A stretch of DNA of 64,000 nt from Endozoicomonas sp. OPT23 (lineage in GTDB: Bacteria; Pseudomonadota; Gammaproteobacteria; Pseudomonadales; Endozoicomonadaceae), in contig NZ_PPFD01000009.1 of assembly GCF_009653635.1 (NCBI RefSeq), positions 186,001 to 250,000 of the forward strand, read 5' to 3'. Shown here in pieces: positions 37,201 to 45,465 of the stretch. Position 1 is the first letter of the stretch, and every line of letters begins with the position of its first letter. The notes below the pieces were generated by a model. It saw nothing but the letters and a program-made list of their open reading frames with translations. It was not told the DNA's origin and searched no databases. The translations under genes were made by a program, and so were the position numbers.

Positions 37201-37230
37201 AGAGGGTGGAACCGGAGGTAACGAATCCAT
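34222..37230 (-). CDS. Large coiled-coil protein of unknown function
   Basis: I do not recognise a family. The ATG at 37230 gives 1002 aa; a TTG at 37248 adds six residues. There is no signal peptide or membrane helix. The N terminus is Pro-rich then strongly basic (SLPPVPPSQPRSK, then GRFRKGGKDRKVE). Most of the protein is alpha-helical with several predicted coiled coils (about 95-170, 230-330, 540-620). Around residues 660-760 is a mixed alpha/beta segment (GIRVDIQSHIQTPQDIDIKCFGL), and the C-terminal 200 residues are basic. The size, absence of export signal and lineage-specific look are consistent with a T3SS effector, but this is inference. It is a single gene between purT and a YihY-family gene. 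Confidence 0.75.
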   Translation of the reverse strand: MDSLPPVPPSQPRSKLGFVNSFIGRFRKGGKDRKVETQASTKNQLKKSAAGPALRSMDSIKALHDWSVKATEQEALLNAHDDSLIKDEDRGKQHVKRVVALRKRIFSILRPYNEQLSWLKNESGFSATELKELRDAFAELQQPADRLNRLEAKLQKSLKLGVAIEVSTSEADIKQHVNDFKSRLGRFKQVYSQKTEQGIPEKLVVESPPEPVKSSVPEPKQITSEQFREKLQNHVATISSVAENLKNEGSERAVSKAIHLIETIQLEASGLLYSYEKLSEDDVRFMEESVKLIKEFKELMEVFKKQAGAGVTGTAEASMHSVMELKKVVERVLEWEPGKKMSVAFADSQAVAASTPVKKSEKAEAVKSFLAPSSLKSELRGFLEAYNQAPGKAEKLDALQALGQHMIERKEQFDRLRPFLAMVADKSGAVGVEPAKSLGECQEWLSTLAGDTAKISSLELDQEFLDAIARADTTLVALEAFDRQPPKEMLQLLSRTLPAPPSQSDHLKNLMTRRVLSQMRGGVSSIPPSQMKQLVELHERRGNTGGAIRALKAHLKLSSDSLQRAETVKTLTDQASNLEEIRAVGAAIQEWERSEGDELKWVCDQLDAVAKDVKIEDVRAGLKGLEGIQKLASVRNGKDREEEQRFEIFNQRLDEGIRSYVQERVEHKTVKEHAGGKNEFCKKIAAELNAQLTGVADVSVSMHPSGIRVDIQSHIQTPQDIDIKCFGLMNSSAPLAGTIVKTLQGKEPSDLMVMDKKAGGYCWMPCSQARLQEQARDLSGNYDRFRKGLTRARAEAKSIGRMKKARGKVGSASEHFREALIKNPLPSKVRNSLPAGFDSLDSLPMKEVTTQVRNACSTMMGHLKSGDIAVDTAANIIPKFLEIAEHASGRLTATEAVLKKDVSLEPSSKLKTQLSTIRKTFRPKWFYRLTGNKRYKSFKHTENLLAVFKQCRTAPGMTEGQLADAVFALRGKGTKYSPQVDVLESYLKQYMDSFEPRDVELP

Positions 37231-37316
37231 AGCAGCATTCTCATTCAAAAGAGTATTCTGCTGTTAATTTCGGCCATAAAAGTCAGCCCTGAACCAACAT
37301 CAGGGCTTCTTTGAAG

Positions 37317-38576
37317 TCATCTCTTTGAGGTTAATAACGCTGACAACTGAATATCCAGCACTGTCGATTTCTGACGATTCACTTCGAGGAATCGTTCTAC
37401 TGACTGCCTGAACCATTCCGGACGGCTCTGTAAGTCACGTCCCTGCAACTCAGATACCTCCGGTATAGGGCAGCCAAGCTGCTGACAGAGTTCATTAAGA
37501 CTGAGCGTCTCCAGATCTTTAGCAAGAATCAGGCTGGCTCGGTCATTTCTGGTAATCAGACCCGCTTCCATTAACCCTTCGGTGTAGAATTCCCAATCCT
37601 GTAAAGAAAGCTTCCAACCCATCTTATGAAGGTCAACAAGCTTTAGTGAGCTTCCCACGGCAAAGGATGTCTTGAAGGCGCTCAAAACAGCCAGCACACC
37701 CAACACTTCAGGCAAACGCTCTTCACCTCGTGTTTGCTTGATGGCCAGCCCTCGCACCAGAGCAGCACCAAACAGAACCATTATCCAGCTCATGTAAATC
37801 CAGAGCAGGAACAGTGGCACAGCGGCAAAAGCACCATAGATAAGCTGATAGGAAGGGGAGAGGGTAATAAATAGAGCGAACCCGCCCTTTGCCAGCTCAA
37901 TCAGTACTGCCACAACCACAGCACCGAACAACGCATGCTTAAGAGGCACTTTTCGATTAGGCACTGCGGTATAAAGCAGAGTGAACACCAATGAGCTCAG
38001 GAAGACCGGCATCAGGCGCAGCAACCATTGATCAACCCCAAGGTAGGCAGTGGTATCAGACACCAGTTTCAGAGAAGCCAGATAAGAGGTGAGAACAAAC
38101 CCTGCACCAATCATAAAAGGCCCCAGGCTGAGAATGGCCCAATACAATAGAAAACCGGATACGCCACGCCGAACCTGTTCAACCTGCCAGATCTGATTAA
38201 TTGAGCGATCTATGGTTCTGAGCATCAAAAAGGCTGTGACCACCAAAAAGAGTATACCCACACCGGTCAGCTTTCTGGCCTGCTGGGAAAAGCTGCCAAG
38301 GTAAGACTGAATCTGCTCCCCTGTAGCTGGAACAAAATTACTGAACACAAAACTCTGAATGCTTTCACTGACTCCCTGAAAAGAAGGGATAGCAGACAAA
38401 GCACTGTAAGTTACAGTCATCATTGGGACGACCGCAAAGAGTGTGGTGTAGGTCAGCGCTGCGGCATTATCGAGACTGCGGTTCCTGAGAAACAGCTCAA
38501 ACACTGTTTTCAGATACTCTCCCGCTGCTAGAAGCCTGTCAGCAACAGAACTTTTTGCCATTTCCGGCTTTGACAT
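37317..38576 (-). CDS. YihY/BrkB-family inner-membrane protein
   Basis: This 419-aa protein belongs to the YihY (formerly RNase BN / virulence factor BrkB) family. Six membrane helices are visible between about residues 40 and 275, with the family signature DNAAALTYTTLFAVVPMMTV at 37-56 and the pair GVSGFLLYWAILSLGPFMIG and YGAFAAVPLFLLWIYMSW. A soluble domain of about 130 residues follows, resembling a winged helix (QDWEFYTEGLMEAGLI). Molecular function is unsettled; the old RNase BN assignment was withdrawn. An AGGGAAAG site precedes the ATG. Confidence 0.93.
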   Translation of the reverse strand: MSKPEMAKSSVADRLLAAGEYLKTVFELFLRNRSLDNAAALTYTTLFAVVPMMTVTYSALSAIPSFQGVSESIQSFVFSNFVPATGEQIQSYLGSFSQQARKLTGVGILFLVVTAFLMLRTIDRSINQIWQVEQVRRGVSGFLLYWAILSLGPFMIGAGFVLTSYLASLKLVSDTTAYLGVDQWLLRLMPVFLSSLVFTLLYTAVPNRKVPLKHALFGAVVVAVLIELAKGGFALFITLSPSYQLIYGAFAAVPLFLLWIYMSWIMVLFGAALVRGLAIKQTRGEERLPEVLGVLAVLSAFKTSFAVGSSLKLVDLHKMGWKLSLQDWEFYTEGLMEAGLITRNDRASLILAKDLETLSLNELCQQLGCPIPEVSELQGRDLQSRPEWFRQSVERFLEVNRQKSTVLDIQLSALLTSKR

Positions 38577-38740
38577 TATCTTTCCCTGAGTCCATCAATG
38601 ATTTCAAACACCAAGAATAACAAAATCTATGGAGCCAAAGGAAACCCGCCTTGTACCCTTCTCCGTTCAAATGTACGCTTGCGAAGATAAGCAGAATATT
38701 TTATTGAGAATTAACCAGCGAGCGTTGAAGGAAACAATCA

Positions 38741-39082
38741 GTGGTCACCATTTACCATAATCCGCGTTGCTCCAAGTCCCGTCAGACACTGGCTCTGATT
38801 GAAGAGCAAGGCGTCACTCCGGAAATCGTACTGTATCTGGAAACACCTCCTACTGTTGAAAAACTGACCAGTATTCTGAAAAAACTGGCTAAGAAGCCTG
38901 AACAGCTGATGCGTAAAGGTGAGCAGGAATACAAGGATCATTTCAAAGGAAAAGACCTTAGTGAAGCTGAACAGATCAGCCTGATGGTACAACATTCAAA
39001 AGTGATCGAACGCCCTATTGTTGTGACCGAAGATGCTGCCAGAGTGGGTCGCCCACCTGAATCTGTACTGGAGATTCTCTGA
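38741..39082 (+). CDS. ArsC-family glutaredoxin-type reductase
   Basis: The GTG start with an AAGGAAA site gives a 113-aa protein of the glutaredoxin-like ArsC/YfgD family. The active-site cysteine is C10 in IYHNPRCSKSR. The conserved arginine segment is ERPIVVTEDAARVGRPPESVLEIL. No ars operon genes are nearby and the gene is paired with a DUF2069 membrane protein close to hda, the same context as E. coli yfgD, so arsenate detoxification is not certain. Confidence 0.9.
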   Translation: MVTIYHNPRCSKSRQTLALIEEQGVTPEIVLYLETPPTVEKLTSILKKLAKKPEQLMRKGEQEYKDHFKGKDLSEAEQISLMVQHSKVIERPIVVTEDAARVGRPPESVLEIL

Positions 39083-39084
39083 TC

Positions 39085-39465
39085 GTGGCTGCCACTGAGA
39101 AAGAAGAGCTGCTTAAAAAAGCAGATATCTGTTATCGAATCAGCGTTGCACTCTACTTCACCTTGCTGGTTGCAATGGCAGCAAAGGTGGTCTGGATAGA
39201 CCCACCAGAAGGCTCCGTATGGAAAATCCTGCTGATTGCTATTATTCCTCTGCTACTGCCGGTTTACGGCTTTTTGAAACGACAGCCCAGAGCATCTGCC
39301 TGGCTGTGTTTTATTGTCTGCATTTATTTTACCCGCGGTGTCGTCAATGTCTGGATTGACATGACTGCCATTAATGAATGGATTCTTACCCTGAGCAGCT
39401 TCTTCCTGTTTATCTCTGCCATGATGTTTACCCGCTGGCAGGGCAAGGCAAATAACCAGCATTAA
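39085..39465 (+). CDS. DUF2069 inner-membrane protein
   Basis: This 126-aa protein has four membrane helices (about residues 17-36, 47-64, 72-90 and 98-115) separated by short loops. Family features include the GFLKRQPRASAWLCFI segment and a final MMFTRWQGKA. Function unknown. It begins with GTG two bases after the ArsC-like stop, so the pair is an operon; the wider cluster with hda is conserved in gammaproteobacteria. Confidence 0.88.
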   Translation: MAATEKEELLKKADICYRISVALYFTLLVAMAAKVVWIDPPEGSVWKILLIAIIPLLLPVYGFLKRQPRASAWLCFIVCIYFTRGVVNVWIDMTAINEWILTLSSFFLFISAMMFTRWQGKANNQH

Positions 39466-39501
39466 TAGCTGCATACTCTGGCTGGAAAAGCAGGTTAAGA
39501 A

Positions 39502-39539
39502 AGTATTGGGGATTAACTGCTCAGTTAATCCTCAATACT
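39502..39539. terminator. Long convergent hairpin terminator
   Basis: AGTATTGGGGATTAACTG and CAGTTAATCCTCAATACT form an 18-bp stem with one mismatch and a 2-base loop. It lies between the DUF2069 gene (+) and the AsmA-like gene (-). A TTTCTT stretch follows on the minus strand. Confidence 0.75.
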
Positions 39540-39542
39540 GTT

Positions 39543-40520
39543 CTAATTAATTTTCTCCTTATCCTGAAACTCAATTGAGTTTACAACGCCCGATAAACTT
39601 CTCTGCAGCAGCCCTTTATATTTCTTATTACCCCTGCCCTGAGCGATACCATCGATAATCAGCTGCTCAATGGTTCCTCGACCCCCAGCATAATCATAAT
39701 GCTTAAACTCCAGACCTTTAGCAGCAAAGACAACATCATCCTGATTACTGAATTCAAAATCCTGCACAACACCACTGCCCTGCACCTGCAAACTGTCTTC
39801 AAGCGTCCATGTCACAGAAAGAGCCGAGCGAAACAGCCCTGATAGCTGACAATGCTGGCAGGTAATGAACTGCTGCTGAATAACGTCAGCCAAAGACGCA
39901 TGACTCACAAGTGCACTACCGACAAGGGAGTGATTCCGGGAAGAAAATCGACCGTTAAACTCCCATTCATTGTCTTGCCCGACTGCCGCCAGCTTCAACA
40001 TGCCTTCCCCGGATAAAAAATAGAACTGTAACTGGCTGAAGTGGAATTGAAACACCTCCGGCTGCGCACGACGTTTATCATCACGCACCTGCAACAAACC
40101 ATTTTGAAAAGAGAAACGCCCCACCTGGTTCAGAAAACTGTCCAGATTCTTCATGGCGGGCTTATGGCCGAGAATGTACAGGTCAACTCCGAATTTCGGG
40201 GAGTTAATATCAATATCTGACAGTTTGAAATCCTGACTGATCACCGCATACCAGGGAACGGTCGCAGAAAGAGAGGCAGCCTTGAGACTTAAGCCCGGCG
40301 TTATTCTCAACTCAGGGTCAGTTAAAAGCAGGTGGCCGGTAAGAAAAGAATAACTGGATGTGACGGGGAGTATTTCTATTCCAGACTGATGTTCCACTTC
40401 ATGAATCAGTTGGCGGGTATACCAGTCTGGTAAGACAGTTACAGAAAGCACACTGCAGATAAGGGCAAGTGCAACAACTCCAGCGAACAATATTCGCCAG
40501 AGTGACTGTCGTTTTGCCAT
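39543..40520 (-). CDS. AsmA/DUF748-like envelope protein
   Basis: This 325-aa protein has one N-terminal membrane anchor (residues 8-30, LWRILFAGVVALALICSVLSVTV) and a periplasmic beta-rich domain with repeating short strands (LLLTDPELRITPGLSLKAASL, LSDIDINSPKFGVDLYILG) as in AsmA-like lipid-transport or envelope proteins. The assignment rests on pattern, not on a defined motif. It is directly downstream of hda (13-base gap), so co-transcribed. Confidence 0.55.
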   Translation of the reverse strand: MAKRQSLWRILFAGVVALALICSVLSVTVLPDWYTRQLIHEVEHQSGIEILPVTSSYSFLTGHLLLTDPELRITPGLSLKAASLSATVPWYAVISQDFKLSDIDINSPKFGVDLYILGHKPAMKNLDSFLNQVGRFSFQNGLLQVRDDKRRAQPEVFQFHFSQLQFYFLSGEGMLKLAAVGQDNEWEFNGRFSSRNHSLVGSALVSHASLADVIQQQFITCQHCQLSGLFRSALSVTWTLEDSLQVQGSGVVQDFEFSNQDDVVFAAKGLEFKHYDYAGGRGTIEQLIIDGIAQGRGNKKYKGLLQRSLSGVVNSIEFQDKEKIN

Positions 40521-40533
40521 ATGGCGTCTCTTG

Positions 40534-41241
40534 TTACCAGTTCATAACCTGTTTAACAAAAGGTATGGTCAATTTCCGTTTAGCTCGTAAAGAAGCACTG
40601 TCCAGCTTCTGCAGCATCTTAAACAAATGCCCCATATCCCGGTTACTGCGGTAAATGATATAGCGAGCTACATCTTCACCTATATCCAACCCTCTTAAAT
40701 GAGCCCTTAACTGAAGCGCTGCAACCTTATCACTGTCGTTCAAAGGGTGAACCTGAAATACCAGCCCCCAGCTTAAACGTGACACCAGGTCAGGCAGTTC
40801 CAGGTCCAGCCCCTTGGGTGGACAATGAGAAGCTACAAGCAGGCGGGTTTTCGATTCCCTGAGACGGTTGAATAAGTCAAAGATAGCTTCTTCCCACTCA
40901 GGTATACCAGCAATCTGGTTGATTTCATCAATGCAGACCAGCTGAAGACGTTCCATACCTTCCAGCAACTGGGATGGATAATGAACCAATTCCTGCATGG
41001 GCAGGTAAATACTTCGTCCATTTTGTCTATCAACCTGATGGCAGGCTGCCTGTAACAAGTGGCTGCAACCAACACCCTGACTACCGTACAGATAGATAAA
41101 CTGCTCCTGTTCAATACCCGGAACCTGTTTTTCAAGATCCAGCATATTGACCAGAGCGGCATTCTCTCCGCTAAAGTAGTTCGCGAAAGTTGCATCGTCC
41201 CTTATCTGGACGCTGAGCGGCAATTGCACTGGTTGACTCAT
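40534..41241 (-). CDS. hda: Hda, regulatory inactivator of DnaA
   Basis: Hda is a DnaA-related AAA+ protein that, bound to the DNA-loaded sliding clamp, triggers hydrolysis of DnaA-ATP and so prevents re-initiation. The start is taken at the ATG at 41241 (235 aa) rather than a TTG two codons earlier. The clamp-binding motif QLPL lies at residues 6-9. YLYGSQGVGCSHLL is the Walker A region, degenerate at GVGCS as is common in Hda, and LVCIDEIN is Walker B. The arginine-finger domain ends in KQVMNW. Confidence 0.94.
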   Translation of the reverse strand: MSQPVQLPLSVQIRDDATFANYFSGENAALVNMLDLEKQVPGIEQEQFIYLYGSQGVGCSHLLQAACHQVDRQNGRSIYLPMQELVHYPSQLLEGMERLQLVCIDEINQIAGIPEWEEAIFDLFNRLRESKTRLLVASHCPPKGLDLELPDLVSRLSWGLVFQVHPLNDSDKVAALQLRAHLRGLDIGEDVARYIIYRSNRDMGHLFKMLQKLDSASLRAKRKLTIPFVKQVMNW

Positions 41242-41300
41242 AGACAACAGTAGGTAACGAGTGTCGAGTGATTAATATACACAGCAGTCTCGTTCACCTT

Positions 41301-42368
41301 TTACTCCCCCGGCTTGCCAGCATGATAAAGGTGGCTCGCCTTGTAATTTCGATGCAGGTGACGCAAGAGTACCATAATTATCGCAGCAAGTGGCAAAGCA
41401 ATAAGCATACCGACAAAGCCCATAATCTGCCCGCCAGCCATCAAGGCAAAAATAACAGCGACCGGATGCAGACCAATTCGGTCTCCCACAAGATAAGGCG
41501 TTAACACCCAGCTTTCCAGAATCTGACCTACCGTAAATACGCCCATCACCATTAATAATGGGATGTAGCTGTCAAACTGGAAGAAGGCCACCAGAATAGC
41601 TGTAGTAAAACCAACCACAAAGCCCATGTACGGAATGATACTGACCAGACCCGCTAGCAAACCTATCAAGAGCGCAAACTGCAAACCAACGAACCAGAGA
41701 CCCAAACCATAAATAACCCCAAGAGCCAGCATCACCATTAGCTGACCTTTCAGGAACGCCCCCAGAACTTCATCACATTCAGCCGCCAGTTCTACGACGA
41801 TAGGTTCGATATTGACCGGAAGTATCAGACGAATATGTTCCATCATGATATCCCAGTCCCTGAGCAGGTAGAACGCTACGACAGGGATCAGAAAGAGGTT
41901 AACGAAAAAGCCGACAATAGCCAGACCAGAGCTGGTCACTGATTTGCCCAGCTGAGCAAGAAGGCCACCAGCCCGCTGCCACTCACTGGCCATGTTTTTC
42001 AATACCTGACTGATATCAAACCATTCTGGTTCAACATCGGTGTATTCAACTAATAAGGGGATGACATTATCCCGGAACCAGTGATCCAGAGCAGGCAATA
42101 GCTGCATCAAAGCTTTTAACTGGTGAAAAAGAGCTGGAATCAGTACCAGCAGCAGAAGAGCAACCACCGAGAAGAAGACGGCAAAAACAATGGTTACCGA
42201 AAGCCCTCTGGACAGTTTCATCTTTTCAAGGCGATCCACCAGCGGGTCACCCAGATACGCCAGCACCATACTGATGGCAAAAGGGGTCATCACTGCGCCA
42301 ACGAAATGGATCAGTACCACTCCCAGAAGTACGATGCCTGCAAGCATCCATTGTTGCTGCCTGGTCAT
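41301..42368 (-). CDS. AI-2E / PerM-family transporter
   Basis: This 355-aa integral membrane protein has about eight helices and the AI-2E family signatures PFAISMVLAYLGDPLVDRLEK near the N terminus and IPYMGFVVGFTTAILVA and GDRIGLHPVAVIFALMAGGQIMG in the C-terminal half. Family members export small molecules, including autoinducer-2 in some cases; PerM-type proteins next to purM and hda are the gammaproteobacterial orthologues. Substrate unknown. The ATG lies seven bases after the DUF2066 stop. Confidence 0.92.
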   Translation of the reverse strand: MTRQQQWMLAGIVLLGVVLIHFVGAVMTPFAISMVLAYLGDPLVDRLEKMKLSRGLSVTIVFAVFFSVVALLLLVLIPALFHQLKALMQLLPALDHWFRDNVIPLLVEYTDVEPEWFDISQVLKNMASEWQRAGGLLAQLGKSVTSSGLAIVGFFVNLFLIPVVAFYLLRDWDIMMEHIRLILPVNIEPIVVELAAECDEVLGAFLKGQLMVMLALGVIYGLGLWFVGLQFALLIGLLAGLVSIIPYMGFVVGFTTAILVAFFQFDSYIPLLMVMGVFTVGQILESWVLTPYLVGDRIGLHPVAVIFALMAGGQIMGFVGMLIALPLAAIIMVLLRHLHRNYKASHLYHAGKPGE

Positions 42369-42375
42369 GAGCGTT

Positions 42376-43458
42376 CTAGTTTCCCTGCCAGAAATAGTTT
42401 AAAGCCAGACCTGAAGGCAACTCTTCACTGGGTTGCAGTTTACGCCCCAGTCCAATAAAGTCCTTCAGCTGGTCAACAGTACCATCAATTTTCAGTTCCA
42501 GTTCAATACGGCTACCTTTAATGCGAGTCACCGTAACATCTCTAACCGCAGTAAGATCACTCAGATATTGAACGACACCTGCATAGTCCTTTGTTGACTG
42601 GACATTCTCGACAACCAGTTTTGGTGATGCATCAATCAAACCGGACTTCACACCATAATGTTCTGAAAGCGTTGTGCCTACAAGGTTTGCTACAGCGATA
42701 GACAATTCTTCCGGAGAAAGGTCGGTAATTTCAGCATCCACCTTGTGATTCTTAAAAAGCAGAATCAAGCGGCCATTATAACGATCACCCGTTTGTCTCA
42801 GCCGACCTGCCAGAATGGATTCTGAACCGTATCGACTGGAAGCCTGTTTTATACGGTCAGCAAACAGTCCCCAGACATCAATGGTGGAAATCGTGGTCTC
42901 ATCTTCGAAATCAAGCAGAGGGAAGGTTACGGGCAACGACCGCTCGGACATGGTGAATTTGAGGGCATTAGTCCACTCGGAGTCCGGATTGTCTTTTTCA
43001 ATGGTTCTTTTACGATTTTTTTCTACCGCAATCCAGACCAGAGTATCCGGCCGATTGGCATCCCAGATCGCCTGATCATTATCACGAAGCAGTTGATTGA
43101 CAGCCCGGGGATCAAAACGGGCTTTTAGTTCCAGTTGAGACGGTGACTGACTGCTATCGCGATCATAACTGAAACTCTGTACAAATTTCTGAGCTTCTCT
43201 CAAGGCACTTTCGATCTCGGGCAGAGCCAGGGCTTCTTTGCGGCCGGTCACTTTCACAATAATTTCTGAAAGCGCCCTACCTAAGGCCTCATCCCTTGCT
43301 TTCTGATTCTGGCTGGTAACAGGTACTGACACCTGATAAAGGTCGGCGACCTTTGCTGCCAGAGCTGGAGTCGTGACCATCAACAGCATGGCAACCGATA
43401 CGATGGCGGCCAGATTTAACAGATATCGGGGATAACCTAGAGCAACGGCTTTGTTCAT
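42376..43458 (-). CDS. DUF2066 exported protein
   Basis: This 360-aa protein has a Sec signal peptide (LLNLAAIVSVAMLLMVTTPALA, about residues 14-34). The mature start VADLYQVSVPVTSQNQKARDEALGRALSEIIVKVTGR is the DUF2066 signature. Function unknown; periplasmic. The family is regularly encoded between perM and purM and here is probably co-transcribed with the AI-2E-type gene. Divergent from purM. Confidence 0.9.
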   Translation of the reverse strand: MNKAVALGYPRYLLNLAAIVSVAMLLMVTTPALAAKVADLYQVSVPVTSQNQKARDEALGRALSEIIVKVTGRKEALALPEIESALREAQKFVQSFSYDRDSSQSPSQLELKARFDPRAVNQLLRDNDQAIWDANRPDTLVWIAVEKNRKRTIEKDNPDSEWTNALKFTMSERSLPVTFPLLDFEDETTISTIDVWGLFADRIKQASSRYGSESILAGRLRQTGDRYNGRLILLFKNHKVDAEITDLSPEELSIAVANLVGTTLSEHYGVKSGLIDASPKLVVENVQSTKDYAGVVQYLSDLTAVRDVTVTRIKGSRIELELKIDGTVDQLKDFIGLGRKLQPSEELPSGLALNYFWQGN

Positions 43459-43657
43459 ATAATTCGCTGTGTCAGTTTTCGCTATGACTGTTTCAACACT
43501 TTATCAGCCTTTCATTCTGCCACAAGTTGACCTGATTGTTAGGGCTGAATGCAGTTAATTCACTCTACCGTAGCTCTCTATGGGCAATATGTGATTATTT
43601 AAGATAGAATGCGCCCCGATCCATCCACAATAAAATCCATGGTGCGGATACACCTCA

Positions 43658-44710
43658 ATGAGTAATAGCGACCGCGAAGTAACTGCTTCCCCATCCCTGA
43701 GCTATAAAGATGCTGGTGTTGATATTCAGGCTGGCAACGCCCTGGTTGATCGAATCAAGCATGTAGCTAAAGCCACCTCACGACCAGAAGTCATGGGTGG
43801 CCTGGGCGGCTTTGGAGCCCTCTGTCAGATTCCTGCAGGCTATAAAGAGCCTGTACTAGTTTCCGGCACAGACGGCGTAGGCACAAAATTAAAACTGGCC
43901 ATGGACCTGAACAAGCACGATACCATCGGTATCGATCTGGTCGCCATGTGCGTCAACGACCTTCTGGTCTGCGGTGCCGAACCTCTCTTCTTCCTCGACT
44001 ATTACGCAACAGGCAAGCTGAACGTCGATATTGCGGAGCAGGTGGTGACCGGTATTGGCAAAGGCTGTGAACTCTCCGGCTGCGCCCTGACCGGTGGTGA
44101 AACCGCTGAAATGCCTGGATTGTACCAGGGTGAAGATTATGATCTTGCAGGCTTCTGTGTCGGTATCGTGGAAAAATCCGACATTATTGACGGCAGCAAG
44201 GTCTCTGACGGCGACGTACTGATCGGACTGAAGTCCAGCGGCCCTCACTCCAATGGTTATTCATTGGTACGCAAGGTTCTGGAAGTCTCTGAAGCAGACC
44301 TGAGTCAGGAAGTTGATGGCAAGCCTCTGTCTGAAGCTCTGCTGGCACCGACCCGCATTTATGTGAAGTCTCTGCTGCAGCTGCAGAAGGAAATGCCTCT
44401 GCACGCTCTGGCACACATCACCGGCGGTGGCCTGACCGAAAACCTGCCAAGGGTTATTCCTGAAGGCTGCAGAGCCGTTATTGATACACAGAGCTGGGAC
44501 ATTCCGGAAGTATTCCGCTTCCTGCAGAAGGGCGGCAACATTGCTCAATCTGAAATGTACCTGACCTTCAACTGCGGCGTTGGCATGGTAGTTTGCGTAG
44601 CAAAAGAACAGGCAGAACAGGCAGTAGCCCGACTCAATGAACTGGGTGAAGAAGCCTTCATCATTGGCCATATGGAAGCCGGTGAAGGCGACCAGGTTGT
44701 CTATCGTTAA
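43658..44710 (+). CDS. purM: PurM, AIR synthetase
   Basis: PurM cyclises FGAM to 5-aminoimidazole ribonucleotide with ATP, the fifth step of purine synthesis. At 350 aa it matches the family (345 in E. coli). Motifs are [21 protein letters not shown], the ATP-binding GGFGALCQI and [31 protein letters not shown] and [14 protein letters not shown]. No strong ribosome site precedes the ATG. purN follows after 95 bases. Confidence 0.98.
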   Translation: MSNSDREVTASPSLSYKDAGVDIQAGNALVDRIKHVAKATSRPEVMGGLGGFGALCQIPAGYKEPVLVSGTDGVGTKLKLAMDLNKHDTIGIDLVAMCVNDLLVCGAEPLFFLDYYATGKLNVDIAEQVVTGIGKGCELSGCALTGGETAEMPGLYQGEDYDLAGFCVGIVEKSDIIDGSKVSDGDVLIGLKSSGPHSNGYSLVRKVLEVSEADLSQEVDGKPLSEALLAPTRIYVKSLLQLQKEMPLHALAHITGGGLTENLPRVIPEGCRAVIDTQSWDIPEVFRFLQKGGNIAQSEMYLTFNCGVGMVVCVAKEQAEQAVARLNELGEEAFIIGHMEAGEGDQVVYR

Positions 44711-44721
44711 TTGATGTTCAT

Positions 44722-44760
44722 CCGGTGGCCATGGTTATATTCATTAGTCATGGCTTCCGG
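44722..44760 (+). other. Hairpin between purM and purN
   Basis: CCGGTGGCCATG and CATGGCTTCCGG pair over 10 of 12 positions with a 15-base loop, without a T run. It could adjust the purM to purN ratio by partial termination or RNA processing. Confidence 0.4.
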
Positions 44761-44805
44761 AATCCTCAACACTATAATTCACCACTATAAAAACAAGCCA
44801 AACCC

Positions 44806-45465
44806 ATGACTGATAATAACCGTATTGTTGTTCTGTTCTCCGGCAATGGCAGCACTCTGCAATCTATTCTGGATCAGCAGTCGAAGTATCAATACCAGAC
44901 CGTTGCCGCCATCACTAATCGCCCAGATGCCTTTGGCCTTCAACGTGCCGAAAAAGCAGACATTGAAGCCCTTGCTCTGGATCATAAACAGTTTCAGGAC
45001 AGAAGCAGTTTTGATCAGGCTCTTATCGAACAGATAGACCAATACAACCCTGCTCTGGTGGTTTTGGCCGGTTATATGCGCATTCTAAGTTCTGGATTTG
45101 TCAGCCATTATCAGGGGCGACTGATCAATATTCACCCGTCCCTGCTGCCAAAACATAAAGGTTTAAACACTTACCAGTCAGCTCTAAGTGCTGGTGACGA
45201 GAAGCATGGCGCTTCGGTCCATTTCGTGACGGAAGAACTCGATAGCGGTGCCGTTATTCTTCAGGCTTCAACTGTCATCAAAGAGACCGATACAGCTGAG
45301 AGCCTTGAGGAAAGAGTTAAAGTCATGGAACAAAAAGTCTACCCTGAGGCTATAGACTGGATTGTCAGCGGTCGAATTACTCAGAACGGGCAGACAATCC
45401 TGCTGGATCAACAGCCTCTGGACTCACAGGGAGTTCAGATCAGCGAACAGCACCTGGAAGATTGA
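44806..45465 (+). CDS. purN: PurN, folate-dependent GAR transformylase
   Basis: PurN transfers the formyl group of 10-formyl-THF to GAR. The 219-aa protein has the phosphate loop FSGNGSTLQ, the catalytic triad N108, H110 (LINIHPSLLP) and D146 (VTEELDSGAV), and the KHKGLNTYQSAL segment. E. coli PurN is 212 aa. It is followed by a DUF3108 gene with a one-base stop/start overlap. The formate-using isozyme PurT is encoded at 32940-34124. Confidence 0.97.
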   Translation: MTDNNRIVVLFSGNGSTLQSILDQQSKYQYQTVAAITNRPDAFGLQRAEKADIEALALDHKQFQDRSSFDQALIEQIDQYNPALVVLAGYMRILSSGFVSHYQGRLINIHPSLLPKHKGLNTYQSALSAGDEKHGASVHFVTEELDSGAVILQASTVIKETDTAESLEERVKVMEQKVYPEAIDWIVSGRITQNGQTILLDQQPLDSQGVQISEQHLED

